The translations under genes and the position numbers were made by a program. From positions 196,641-260,640 of the forward strand of contig NZ_BMQQ01000006.1 in the NCBI RefSeq assembly GCF_014648195.1: a stretch of 64,000 bases of DNA. The letters are read 5' to 3'. The DNA is from Streptomyces purpureus. Its GTDB lineage: Bacteria > Actinomycetota > Actinomycetes > Streptomycetales > Streptomycetaceae. The notes beneath the pieces were generated by a model, which worked only from the letters and a program-made list of their open reading frames with translations, ran no database searches and was not told the DNA's origin. This document shows positions 8,724 to 17,348 of this stretch, piece after piece (position 1 is the stretch's first letter; each line of letters opens with the position of its first letter).

Positions 8724-9662
8724 ATGCGCCCCGCCCACCTCGCCCTCGCCACCCTGGTCGCCGCCGTCTGGGGAATCAACTTCGTCGTCATCGAGATCGG
8801 TCTCGACCACTTCCCGCCGCTGCTCTTCTCGGCGCTCCGCTTCCTCGCGGCGGCGCTTCCCGCCGTGTTCTTCGTGGGCCGCCCGAAGGTGGCGTGGAAG
8901 TGGATCGTGGGCGTGGGTCTTGTGCTCGGGGTGGCGAAGTTCGGCCTGCTCTTCACCGGCATGGACCGGGGCGCCCCGGCCGGCCTGTCCTCCCTCGTCC
9001 TCCAGGTCCAGGCGGTCTTCACGGCCCTCTTCGCCTTCGTGGCCCTGCGCGAACGCCCCGGCAGGACACGGGTGGTGGGCATGGCCGTCGCCCTGGCCGG
9101 GATCGGGGTGGCGGCGTTCGACGAGGGCGCGTCCGGCCCGCTGCTCGGCTTCACCCTCTGCGTCGCCGCGGCGGCCTGCTGGGGCGTCTCCAACGTCCTG
9201 ACCCGCAAGGCGGCCCCGCCGGACATGCTCAACTTCATGGTCTGGGTCAGCACCGTGCCCGTACTCCCGCTGCTCGCCCTCTCCCTGCTCCTGGAAGGCC
9301 CCGAGCGCGACCTCGCCGCACTGCGCTCCCTGGACTGGACCGGCGCCGGCGTCATCCTCTACGTCGCCTGGGTCACCACCATCTTCGGCTTCGGCGCCTG
9401 GGGTTACCTCCTGCGCCACCACCCAGCCTCCTCGGTGGCCCCCTTCTCCCTGCTCGTCCCGGTCTTCGGGATGTCCTCGGCCGCCCTCGTCCTGGACGAG
9501 TCGGTCTCGGGGCTGCGGTGGTGCGCGGCGGCGCTGCTGGTGGGCGGGGTGGCCCTGACCTCACTGGCCGCCCCGGCTACTCGTCCCGGAGCGCCAGACG
9601 CCAGTCCTGGAGGAGGAGATCCGCGCCGTGAGCACGCTGCGGCTTCTCCTGGACCAGTGTGA
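8724..9662 (+). CDS. EamA-family (DMT) transporter, ten membrane helices
   Basis: A 312-residue drug/metabolite transporter made of two EamA repeats of about 140 residues, each with five hydrophobic helices (MRPAHLALATLVAAVWGINF to about residue 140, then LLGFTLCVAAAACWGVSN to 290). Members export amino acids or small metabolites. The last 25 residues are hydrophilic and Pro/Gly-rich, and their codons overlap the convergent GNAT gene by 86 bases, so this tail may be dispensable. ATG at 8724 fits the conserved family N-terminus; GTG at 8709 is an alternative. The divergent LTTR probably controls it. Confidence 0.88.
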   Translation: MRPAHLALATLVAAVWGINFVVIEIGLDHFPPLLFSALRFLAAALPAVFFVGRPKVAWKWIVGVGLVLGVAKFGLLFTGMDRGAPAGLSSLVLQVQAVFTALFAFVALRERPGRTRVVGMAVALAGIGVAAFDEGASGPLLGFTLCVAAAACWGVSNVLTRKAAPPDMLNFMVWVSTVPVLPLLALSLLLEGPERDLAALRSLDWTGAGVILYVAWVTTIFGFGAWGYLLRHHPASSVAPFSLLVPVFGMSSAALVLDESVSGLRWCAAALLVGGVALTSLAAPATRPGAPDASPGGGDPRREHAAASPGPV

Positions 9663-10080
9663 AACCGGCCCGGCGGTAGATCCGCCCGGCCGCGGCGAGG
9701 ACGTCGTACGTCCACAGCACCAGATCCCGGTACCCCGCGCCCCGGGCGAAGTCCACGACCGTACGGACGAGGAGCTCCCCCACACCGCGCCCCCGGGCCT
9801 CCGGCTCGACGAGGAACAGCCGGAGCCGGGCGGTCGCGGGCGCGTCGTCCCGGACGCACATCACCGAACCGACCGGCCGTCCGTCGAGCTCGGCGATCCA
9901 CAGGTTTTCGAGGTGCGGGTCGTGGTCCTCGGTGAAGTCGGCGACCACGCGCGCGACAAGGCCCTCGAACTCGCTGTTCCAGCCGTACTCGGCGGCGTAC
10001 AACGCGCCGTGCCGCTGTACGACCCACCCGAGCTCCCCGGCCAGAGGCTCCCGCAGCCGTACGCCCCGGTCCGTGGTCAT
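9577..10080 (-). CDS. GNAT-family N-acetyltransferase
   Basis: A 167-residue acetyl-CoA-dependent acetyltransferase. The acetyl-CoA loop is in ARGRGVGEL, preceded by the beta strand LRLFLVEPEA. The opening (LGWVVQRHGALYAAEYGW) matches the C-terminal half of MarR-GNAT fusion proteins common in Streptomyces, but no MarR domain is present here, so this is a stand-alone version. ATG at 10080 has GGGAG upstream. It overlaps the end of the convergent EamA gene. The substrate is unknown. Confidence 0.85.
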   Translation of the reverse strand: MTTDRGVRLREPLAGELGWVVQRHGALYAAEYGWNSEFEGLVARVVADFTEDHDPHLENLWIAELDGRPVGSVMCVRDDAPATARLRLFLVEPEARGRGVGELLVRTVVDFARGAGYRDLVLWTYDVLAAAGRIYRRAGFTLVQEKPQRAHGADLLLQDWRLALRDE

Positions 10081-10259
10081 CGCGGCTCCCGGGCGCCGGG
10101 AGTGTCCAAGGTGCTGGTCATGGGCCCCTCCATAGGCGGGTGTTGTCCACGATAGCGCCGCGCACGGCGGCGGCACGCGCGCGTGGCGGGGGCGTACGGA
10201 GACGGACGCGGCACGCGCGCGTCGCGGGCCGTCGGGCGCGACGTCCGCACATCGACCGT

Positions 10260-11330
10260 TCAGGGCCGGGCGCGCGGCCCCGCCGTCGACCCGCGCACCA
10301 TCAGCTCCGCGGCGATCGTGGCGACGCCGCCCGGCGGCGGCTCCTCCGTCCCCATCGCCAGGCGCCCCGCGCGCGCTCCCGCCTCGTACAGCGGCAGCCG
10401 TACGGTCGTCAGGCCCGGCACCGCGTCCACCGAAAAGGGGAGGTCGTCGAAGCCCGCGACCGAGACGTCGTCCGGGACGCGCAGGCCCTGGTCGCGCAGG
10501 GCCGCGCAGGCGCCGAGCGCGATCGTGTCGTTGGCGGCGACGATCGCGGTCAGTTCCGGGTCGCGGCGCAGGAGTTCGAGGGCCGCGTCGTATCCGCAGC
10601 GGCGGTCGTACGGGCCGTGCAGGGTGGCCCGCTCCTGGCCCTCGGCGTCGCCGGCGAGCCCGGCCGCGGCCATCGCCTCGCGGTGCCCCTCCAGGCGGTG
10701 CCGGGTGGTGGTGCGGTCCGCGGGCCCGGCGATGTAGCCGATGCGGCGGTGGCCGAGGGCGAGGAGGTGCTCGGTGAGACGGCGGGCGCCGCTGCGGTTG
10801 TCGAAGGCGAGGGCCGCCACGCTCGCGTCGCCCGGCAGGGCCGGGCGCCCGCAGAGCACGATCCGGCTGCCCGCCTCCGCGAGCCGGGCCAGCTTGGCGG
10901 CGACCGCCGCGATGTGGCCGGGGTCCTCCAGTGCGCCGCCCGTCAGCACAACCGCCGCGGCGCGCTGGCGCTGCAGGAGCGTCAGATAGGTCAGTTCACG
11001 CTCGGCCGAGCCGCCGGTGTTGCAGACGACGGCGAGCTTCTCACCGCCCGCCCGGCCCGACGCGCTCTCGCAGATGGCGCCCTGCGCGGCCCCGGCCATG
11101 ATGCCGAAGAAGGGGTCGGCGATGTCGTTGACGAGGATGCCGACCAGGTCGGAGGTGGCGGCGGCGAGCGAGCTCGCGGTGGCGTTCAGGACGTAGTCGA
11201 GTTCGTCGACGGCCTTCAGGACCCGTTCCCGAGTGGCCGCGGCGACCGGGTAGTTGCCGTTCAGGACGCGGGAGACGGTGGCCGGGGAGACCCGTGCCCG
11301 TGCGGCCACATCCGCCAGCGTGACGGTCAT
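10260..11330 (-). CDS. LacI-family transcriptional regulator
   Basis: A 356-residue sugar-responsive repressor. The N-terminal helix-turn-helix and hinge are typical (LADVAARARVSPATVSRVLNG, then ATASSLAAATSDLVGILV), followed by a periplasmic-binding-like effector domain ending near residue 340. An internal Gly-rich insertion (ESASGRAGGEKLA) is unusual but short. It is divergent from a three-gene operon for an oxidoreductase, a DUF993 protein and a sugar epimerase, and a LacI-type palindrome lies between them, so it very probably controls that operon in response to its substrate. Confidence 0.92.
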   Translation of the reverse strand: MTVTLADVAARARVSPATVSRVLNGNYPVAAATRERVLKAVDELDYVLNATASSLAAATSDLVGILVNDIADPFFGIMAGAAQGAICESASGRAGGEKLAVVCNTGGSAERELTYLTLLQRQRAAAVVLTGGALEDPGHIAAVAAKLARLAEAGSRIVLCGRPALPGDASVAALAFDNRSGARRLTEHLLALGHRRIGYIAGPADRTTTRHRLEGHREAMAAAGLAGDAEGQERATLHGPYDRRCGYDAALELLRRDPELTAIVAANDTIALGACAALRDQGLRVPDDVSVAGFDDLPFSVDAVPGLTTVRLPLYEAGARAGRLAMGTEEPPPGGVATIAAELMVRGSTAGPRARP

Positions 11331-11402
11331 CGCGTTCCTCCGGGGAGAGTCGGTCGAGCCCCTTGTCCGGGCCTCTTTCGGCAGGCTAGCGTCAGAGAAC
11401 GT

Positions 11403-11416
11403 AGAAAGCGCTTACT
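11403..11416. promoter_or_regulatory. LacI-family operator
   Basis: AGAAAGCGCTTACT with the perfect core AAGCGCTT (11406-11413) fits the CG-centred palindromes bound by LacI/CcpA-like repressors. It lies 73 bases from the lacI-type start and 125 bases before the oxidoreductase start, in the divergent promoter region. Confidence 0.7.
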
Positions 11417-11540
11417 GACGTCGTACTGCCTCTCGCCACCGTGCACTGCCTCTCGCCACCCGCGCGCCGCCGCTCGCTGCCAGCCACTGCCGCGACCACC
11501 GCGCGCCGCCGCGTACTTCTCGCCGTACGGAGGGACCCCC

Positions 11541-12692
11541 GTGACACGCAGGACAGTCCGGATCGCCATGAACGGCGTCACCGGCCGGATGGGACACCGC
11601 CAGCACCTCGTCCGCTCCCTCCTCGCCCTCCGCGCGCAGGGCGGCCTCGACCTCGGCGACGGGGAGACCCTGTGGCCCGAGCCCGTACTCGTCGGCCGCC
11701 GCGCGCACGCCCTGCGGGCCCTCGCCGAACGCCACGGGCTCACCGAATGGTCCATCGACCTCGATGCCGTACTCGCCGACGAGACGGTGGAGGTGTACTT
11801 CGACGCGCAGGCCACCTCCGCCCGCGTCGACGCGCTCACCCGCGCGATCGCCGCCGGCAAGCACGTCTACACCGAGAAGCCCACCGCCCCCGATCTCGCC
11901 GGCGCCCTGGCCCTCGCCCGGCTCGCCCGCGACGCGGGCATCAAGCACGGCGTCGTCCAGGACAAGCTGTTCCTGCCGGGGCTGCGCAAGCTCAAACGCC
12001 TCGTCGACGGCGGCTTCTTCGGCGAGATCCTGTCCGTGCGGGGCGAGTTCGGCTACTGGGTCTTCGAGGGCGACTGGCAGCCCGCCCAGCGCCCGAGCTG
12101 GAACTACCGCGCCGAGGACGGCGGCGGCATCGTCCTCGACATGTTCCCGCACTGGGAGTACGTCCTGCACGACCTCTTCGGCCGGGTGACCGCCGTCAAC
12201 GCCCATGTCACCACCCACATCCGGGAACGCCGGGACGAGCAGGGCAAGCCCTACACGGCGACCGCCGAAGACGCCGCGTACGGCATCTTCGAGCTGGCCG
12301 GCGGAGCCGTCGCCCAGATCAACTCCTCCTGGGCGGTCCGCGTCCACCGCGACGAACTGGTCGAGTTCCAGGTCGACGGCGCTCATGGCTCGGCCGTCGC
12401 CGGGCTGCGTGGCTGCCGTGTCCAGCACCGCTCCATGACCCCCAAACCGGTGTGGAACCCCGACCTCCCGGTCACCCACTCCTTCCGCGACCAGTGGCAG
12501 GAGGTCCCCGACAACACCGAGTTCGACAACGGCTTCAAGGCCCAGTGGGAGCTCTTCCTGCGCCACATCGCGCGCGAGGAGCCCTATCACTGGGACCTGC
12601 TCGCCGGTGCGCGCGGAGTCCAGCTCGCCGAGCTCGGCCTCAAATCATCAGCGGAGGGCCGCCGTTACGACGTACCGGAGCTGGCGCTGTGA
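11541..12692 (+). CDS. Gfo/Idh/MocA-family NAD(P)-dependent oxidoreductase
   Basis: A 383-residue sugar or polyol dehydrogenase. The N-terminal Rossmann fold is followed by the family's conserved GKHVYTEKPTA segment (about residues 111-121), where the EKP lysine is catalytic, and a C-terminal alpha/beta domain. The Rossmann glycine motif is atypical (MNGVTGRMGHRQHLVRS). GTG at 11541 has a GGAGGG six bases upstream. Its stop codon overlaps the next start by four bases, so the three genes are translationally coupled. It probably oxidises the sugar handled by the operon. Confidence 0.88.
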   Translation: MTRRTVRIAMNGVTGRMGHRQHLVRSLLALRAQGGLDLGDGETLWPEPVLVGRRAHALRALAERHGLTEWSIDLDAVLADETVEVYFDAQATSARVDALTRAIAAGKHVYTEKPTAPDLAGALALARLARDAGIKHGVVQDKLFLPGLRKLKRLVDGGFFGEILSVRGEFGYWVFEGDWQPAQRPSWNYRAEDGGGIVLDMFPHWEYVLHDLFGRVTAVNAHVTTHIRERRDEQGKPYTATAEDAAYGIFELAGGAVAQINSSWAVRVHRDELVEFQVDGAHGSAVAGLRGCRVQHRSMTPKPVWNPDLPVTHSFRDQWQEVPDNTEFDNGFKAQWELFLRHIAREEPYHWDLLAGARGVQLAELGLKSSAEGRRYDVPELAL

Positions 12693-13828
12693 CGATCCGC
12701 CTGCCCCAGGGGCCCTACGAACCCCGCACCGCGCGCGTGATGGCCGCTGCCGGCCCGGCACCGGTCTCCCGTACGGTCTTCGCCGCCGCGCACGTCGTCG
12801 CCGACCCGTACGCGTACACCGGCCCGGACGGGCCCGCCGCGGTCGACTGGGACGCCACGCTCGCCTTCCGCCGCCATCTGTGGTCCCACGGGCTCGGTGT
12901 CGCCGAGGCCATGGACACCGCACAGCGCGGCATGGGTCTCGACTGGCCCCACGCCGCCGAGCTGATCCGCCGTTCGGCTGCCGAGGCCAGGGCGGTGGGC
13001 GGGCGGATCGTCTGCGGGGCCGGCACGGAGCAACTGACCGGCCCGGCCGGGCTGCCGGCGGTCCGGGCGGCGTACGAGGAGCAGCTGACGCTCGTCGAGG
13101 AGGCCGGGGCACGGGCCGTCGTCATGGCCTCGCGCGCGTTGGCGGGCGCGGCGCGCTCGGCGGACGACTACCTGGCCGTGTACGGGCCCCTGCTGCGGCA
13201 GGCGTCGGAGCCGGTGATCCTGCACTGGCTCGGCCCGATGTTCGACCCGGCGCTCGCCGGGTACTGGGGATCGGCCGACCTCGACACCGCCACCGAGACC
13301 CTCCTCCAGATCGTCGCCGCCCACCCGGACAAGGTCGACGGCGTGAAGGTCTCCCTCCTGGACGCCCGGCGCGAGACCGAGCTGCGCCGCCGGCTCCCCG
13401 AGGGCGTGCGCTGCTACACCGGCGACGACTTCCACTACCCCGAGCTGATCGCGGGCGACGAACAGGGCTTCAGCCACGCCCTCCTCGGCGCCCTCGACCC
13501 CCTGGCACCGCTGGCCGCCCGCGCCCTGCGCGCCCTGGACGCCGGCGACACGACCGGATTCCGTACGCTCCTCGACCCGACCGTCCCTCTTGCCCGGCAC
13601 CTCTTCGAGGCCCCGACCCGCTTCTACAAGACGGGCGTGGTGTTCCTGGCGTGGCTGGCCGGCCACCAGAGCCACTTCACGATGGTCGGCGGCCTCCAGT
13701 CCGCGCGCTCGCTGCCGCACCTGGTGCGGGCGTACGAACTCGCCGACGGCATCGGCCTTTTCCCGGACCCGGAACTCGCCGAGGCACGGATGAGGGCCCT
13801 GCTCACGGTGCACGGAGTGACGGGATGA
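12689..13828 (+). CDS. DUF993-family protein (dihydrodipicolinate synthase-like TIM barrel)
   Basis: A 379-residue protein that I place in DUF993, a family related to the DHDPS/NAL aldolase barrel. Supporting features are the long barrel-like alternation, the segment KVDGVKVSLLDARRE containing a likely Schiff-base lysine region, and CYTGDDFHYPELI. GTG at 12689 overlaps the upstream TGA, and its own TGA overlaps the next ATG. Sitting between an oxidoreductase and an epimerase under LacI control, it is a good candidate for an aldolase or dehydratase in a sugar-acid pathway, but no activity is assigned. Confidence 0.82.
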   Translation: MTIRLPQGPYEPRTARVMAAAGPAPVSRTVFAAAHVVADPYAYTGPDGPAAVDWDATLAFRRHLWSHGLGVAEAMDTAQRGMGLDWPHAAELIRRSAAEARAVGGRIVCGAGTEQLTGPAGLPAVRAAYEEQLTLVEEAGARAVVMASRALAGAARSADDYLAVYGPLLRQASEPVILHWLGPMFDPALAGYWGSADLDTATETLLQIVAAHPDKVDGVKVSLLDARRETELRRRLPEGVRCYTGDDFHYPELIAGDEQGFSHALLGALDPLAPLAARALRALDAGDTTGFRTLLDPTVPLARHLFEAPTRFYKTGVVFLAWLAGHQSHFTMVGGLQSARSLPHLVRAYELADGIGLFPDPELAEARMRALLTVHGVTG

Positions 13829-14658
13829 CGGGGGACCTCGCGCGCTTCAGCGTCAACCAGATGACGCTCCGGCAGCTTTCGCTGCCGGAGCTGACGGCGG
13901 CCTGTGTCCGCCTCGGTGTCCCGGCCGTCGGGCTGTGGCGTGAACCGGTGCGGGCATACGGCGTCGAGGCCGCGGCGGCGCTCGTACGGGACGCGGGGCT
14001 GACCGTGTCGAGCCTGTGCCGGGGCGGCTTCTTCACGACGCGGACGTCACCGGACGACAACCGCGCGGCGGTCGACGAGGCCGCGGCCCTCGGCACGGAC
14101 ACCCTGGTCCTGGTCTCCGGGGGCCTCCCGCCCGGCAGCCGCGACCTCGCGGGGGCGCGGGCCCGTATCGCCGAGGCGATCGCCGAGCTGGTGCCGTACG
14201 CCGCGAGCCGGAACGTACGTCTGGCCGTCGAACCGCTCCACCCGATGTACGCGGCCGACCGCTGCGCGATCTCCACCCTCGACCAGGCCCTCACGATCGC
14301 CGAGGCGTTCCCCGCCGACCGGGTCGGCGTCGTCGTGGACACGTACCACGTCTGGTGGGACGAGCGCGCCCCGGCGGCGGCCATCCGCGCGGCCATGGCG
14401 GGCCGCCTGCACTCCTTCCAGCTCGCGGACTGGACGACCCCCCTGCCCGCCGGTGTCCTCAACGGGCGCGCGCAGCTGGGCGACGGCGTGATCGACCTTT
14501 CGGCGTGGTGCTCCCTGCTCGACGGGGCCGGGTACCACGGTCCGGTCGAAGTGGAGCTGTTCAACGACGCGTTGTGGGCCCGCGAGGGCCTGGTGGTCCT
14601 GGCGGAGACGGTGGCCCGCTACCGCCGGATCCGGGAATCCGGGATTCCGGAAAAATAA
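13825..14658 (+). CDS. Sugar phosphate isomerase/epimerase (xylose isomerase-like TIM barrel)
   Basis: A 277-residue AP-endonuclease-2 / xylose isomerase-like barrel. Metal-binding residues of the fold are visible in LAVEPLHP (Glu), GVVVDTYHVWWD (Asp and His), HSFQLADW (His/Asp) and VEVELFND (Glu). The start ATGA overlaps the DUF993 stop. The enzyme should interconvert keto sugars or dehydrate an inosose-like compound. The exact substrate depends on the upstream oxidoreductase product. A terminator follows at 14769-14794. Confidence 0.86.
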   Translation: MTGDLARFSVNQMTLRQLSLPELTAACVRLGVPAVGLWREPVRAYGVEAAAALVRDAGLTVSSLCRGGFFTTRTSPDDNRAAVDEAAALGTDTLVLVSGGLPPGSRDLAGARARIAEAIAELVPYAASRNVRLAVEPLHPMYAADRCAISTLDQALTIAEAFPADRVGVVVDTYHVWWDERAPAAAIRAAMAGRLHSFQLADWTTPLPAGVLNGRAQLGDGVIDLSAWCSLLDGAGYHGPVEVELFNDALWAREGLVVLAETVARYRRIRESGIPEK

Positions 14659-14768
14659 CCGCGCGCAGTCGTACAACCCTTGGTGGGTGACGCGTGTCTA
14701 TCTGGTGTCGGGGCTTCCGGGGAGGGATCTGGGGGGATTCGGGGAGCCGCGACGGGAGGGGAACACGC

Positions 14769-14794
14769 GGGGCCCGGTCGCAGGACCGGGCCCC
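14769..14794 (+). terminator. Terminator of the LacI-linked sugar operon
   Basis: GGGGCCCGGTC (14769-14779) pairs perfectly with GACCGGGCCCC (14784-14794) across a four-base GCAG loop. It lies 110 bases after the epimerase stop and before the recD2-like gene. The rest of the 14659-14900 gap is G-rich with no gene. Confidence 0.75.
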
Positions 14795-14900
14795 CAGTAG
14801 TTCCCCCGGCCGCCGGCGGTGACTTGGCCCGGCGGGCCGGACCGGGCGGAGTTGTCCACAGGCCGGCCGCGCTGTCCGAGGGCGGCGCTACCGTCGGATC

Positions 14901-17168
14901 ATGTCGAATCAGACAGTGGTCGAAGGTGTGCTGGAGCGAATCACCTACGCCAACGAGGAGAGCGGCTACACAGTCGCCCGCGTCGACACCGGCCGCGGCG
15001 CCGGAGACCTCCTCACGGTCGTCGGGTCGCTGCTCGGCGCCCAGCCGGGCGAGTCGCTGCGCATGGAGGGCCGCTGGGGCTCCCACCCGCAGTACGGAAA
15101 GCAGTTCACGGTGGAGAACTACACGACCGTGCTGCCGGCCACCATCCAGGGCATCCGCCGCTACCTCGGCTCCGGCCTGATCAAGGGCATCGGCCCCCGG
15201 ATCGCCGAGCGGATCGTCGACCACTTCGGCACCGACACCCTCGACGTCATCGAGCGGGAGCCCGGGCGGCTCATCGAGGTCTCCGGCCTCGGGCCCAAGC
15301 GCACCAAGCTCATCGGGGTCGCCTGGGAGGAACAGAAGGCCATCAAGGAGGTCATGGTCTTCCTCCAGGGCGTCGGCGTCTCCACCTCCATCGCCGTGCG
15401 GATCTACAAGAAGTACGGCGACGCCTCGATCTCCGTCGTCAAGAACCAGCCCTACCGGCTGGCCGCCGACGTCTGGGGCATCGGCTTCCTCACCGCCGAC
15501 CGCATCGCCCAGGCCGTCGGCATCCCCCACGACAGCCCCGAGCGGGTCAAGGCCGGGCTGCAGTACGCCCTGTCGCAGTCCACCGACCAAGGACACTGCT
15601 TCCTGCCCGAGGAGCAGCTCATCGCCGACGCGGTGAAGCTCCTCCAGGTCGACACCGGCCTTGTCATCGAGTGCCTCGCCGAGCTCGCCACCCCCGGCGA
15701 GGACGGCGAGAGCGGGGTCGTACGCGAGCGGGTGCCAGGGCCCGAGGGACAGTCGCTGACGGCCGTCTACCTCGTGCCCTTCCACCGCGCCGAGCTCTCC
15801 CTGGCCGCCCAGCTCCAGCGGCTGCTGCGGACCGGCGAGGACCGGATGCCGGCCTTCCAGGACGTGGCCTGGGACAAGGCGCTGGCCTGGCTCGCGGAGC
15901 GTACGGGCGCCGAACTCGCCCCCGAGCAGGAGGAGGCGGTCCGGCTGGCGCTCACCCGCAAGGTCGCCGTGCTCACCGGCGGCCCCGGCTGCGGCAAGTC
16001 CTTCACGGTCCGGTCCGTCGTGGAGCTCGCCCGCGCCAAGAAGGCCAAGGTGGTCCTCGCCGCGCCCACGGGCCGGGCCGCCAAGCGGCTCGCGGAGCTC
16101 ACCGGCGCCGAGGCCTCCACCGTCCACCGTCTCCTGGAGCTGAAGCCGGGCGGGGACGCCGCGTACGACCGGGAGCGGCCACTGGACGCCGACCTGGTCG
16201 TGGTCGACGAGGCGTCCATGCTGGATCTGCTGCTCGCCAACAAGCTGGTCAAGGCCGTCGCGCCGGGCGCGCATCTGCTGCTCGTCGGGGACGTGGACCA
16301 GCTCCCGTCGGTGGGCGCGGGGGAGGTGCTCGGCGATCTCCTCGCCCCGGACAGCCCGGTGCCGGCCGTCCGGCTCACCCGGATCTTCCGGCAGGCCCAG
16401 CAGTCGGGCGTGGTGACCAACGCCCACCGGATCAACGCCGGCGAGTACCCGATCACCTCCGGTCTGCCCGACTTCTTCCTCTTCGTCGAGGAGGAGACCG
16501 AGGACGCGGGCCGGCTGGCCGTTGATGTCGCCGCACGGCGGATTCCCGCCAAATTCGGCCTTGATCCACGGCGGGACATCCAGGTCCTGGCCCCGATGCA
16601 CCGCGGCCCGGCCGGCGCGGGCACGCTGAACGGTCTGCTCCAGCAGGCCGTCACCCCGGCCCGCCCGGACCTCCCCGAGAAGAGATTCGGCGGCCGGGTC
16701 TTCCGCGTCGGGGACAAAGTCACGCAGATTCGCAACAATTATGACAAGGGGCGGAACGGCGTCTTCAACGGCACGGTCGGCGTGGTCACCTCACTCAGCC
16801 TTGATGATCAGCGGCTGACGGTGCTGACGGACGAGGACGAGGAGGTGGCCTACGACTTCGACGAACTCGACGAGCTGGCTCACGCGTACGCCGTGACGAT
16901 CCACCGTTCGCAGGGCAGCGAGTACCCCGCGGTGGTGATCCCCGTCACCACGGGGGCCTGGATGATGCTGCAGCGGAACCTGCTCTACACGGCCGTCACA
17001 AGAGCGCGGAAACTGGTCGTCCTGGTCGGCTCCCGCAGGGCGATCGGCCAGGCAGTACGTACTGTTTCCGCAGGCAGGCGCTTTACGGCGCTCGCCCATC
17101 GGCTCACCGGACGAGACCGGGCGGACGAGGGGTTCCAAGGGCGCGGTTCGCGGCCCCCGGCCGTGTGA
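14901..17168 (+). CDS. recD2: RecD2-type ATP-dependent DNA helicase
   Basis: A 755-residue SF1B helicase of the stand-alone RecD2 class, active on DNA with 5'-3' polarity in characterised members and thought to act in repair and replication-fork processing. The N-terminal OB-like and helix-hairpin-helix region (residues 1-200, with GSGLIKGIGPRIAERIV) precedes the motor. Walker A is GGPGCGKS near residue 360, Walker B VVDEASMLD near 435, and motif VI-like VTIHRSQGSEYPAVVI near 665-680. The length matches RecD2. No recB or recC neighbour is present. It is flanked by unrelated genes. Confidence 0.93.
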   Translation: MSNQTVVEGVLERITYANEESGYTVARVDTGRGAGDLLTVVGSLLGAQPGESLRMEGRWGSHPQYGKQFTVENYTTVLPATIQGIRRYLGSGLIKGIGPRIAERIVDHFGTDTLDVIEREPGRLIEVSGLGPKRTKLIGVAWEEQKAIKEVMVFLQGVGVSTSIAVRIYKKYGDASISVVKNQPYRLAADVWGIGFLTADRIAQAVGIPHDSPERVKAGLQYALSQSTDQGHCFLPEEQLIADAVKLLQVDTGLVIECLAELATPGEDGESGVVRERVPGPEGQSLTAVYLVPFHRAELSLAAQLQRLLRTGEDRMPAFQDVAWDKALAWLAERTGAELAPEQEEAVRLALTRKVAVLTGGPGCGKSFTVRSVVELARAKKAKVVLAAPTGRAAKRLAELTGAEASTVHRLLELKPGGDAAYDRERPLDADLVVVDEASMLDLLLANKLVKAVAPGAHLLLVGDVDQLPSVGAGEVLGDLLAPDSPVPAVRLTRIFRQAQQSGVVTNAHRINAGEYPITSGLPDFFLFVEEETEDAGRLAVDVAARRIPAKFGLDPRRDIQVLAPMHRGPAGAGTLNGLLQQAVTPARPDLPEKRFGGRVFRVGDKVTQIRNNYDKGRNGVFNGTVGVVTSLSLDDQRLTVLTDEDEEVAYDFDELDELAHAYAVTIHRSQGSEYPAVVIPVTTGAWMMLQRNLLYTAVTRARKLVVLVGSRRAIGQAVRTVSAGRRFTALAHRLTGRDRADEGFQGRGSRPPAV

Positions 17169-17348
17169 AACGCTCCGCAGGACTTTCCGGAACCGGGGCG
17201 AAGGGGGCAGGATGTGCAGGTTGGCGGCACTCAGTGCCGCCGATTGGCCCAATGGTCGACCCCGAGTGCACTCTCCTGAGCCAAATGGGGGATGGTAGAG
17301 ACAGTCAGGGCACCTCGAAGAAGAGGCACTACGTCGGTGAGGGATGAC

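Noticed and set aside
10140-11540. Upstream in-frame extension of the Gfo/Idh/MocA gene
   Set aside because: The extension is antisense to the LacI-type gene. The conserved protein begins at GTG 11541 with a good ribosome binding site.
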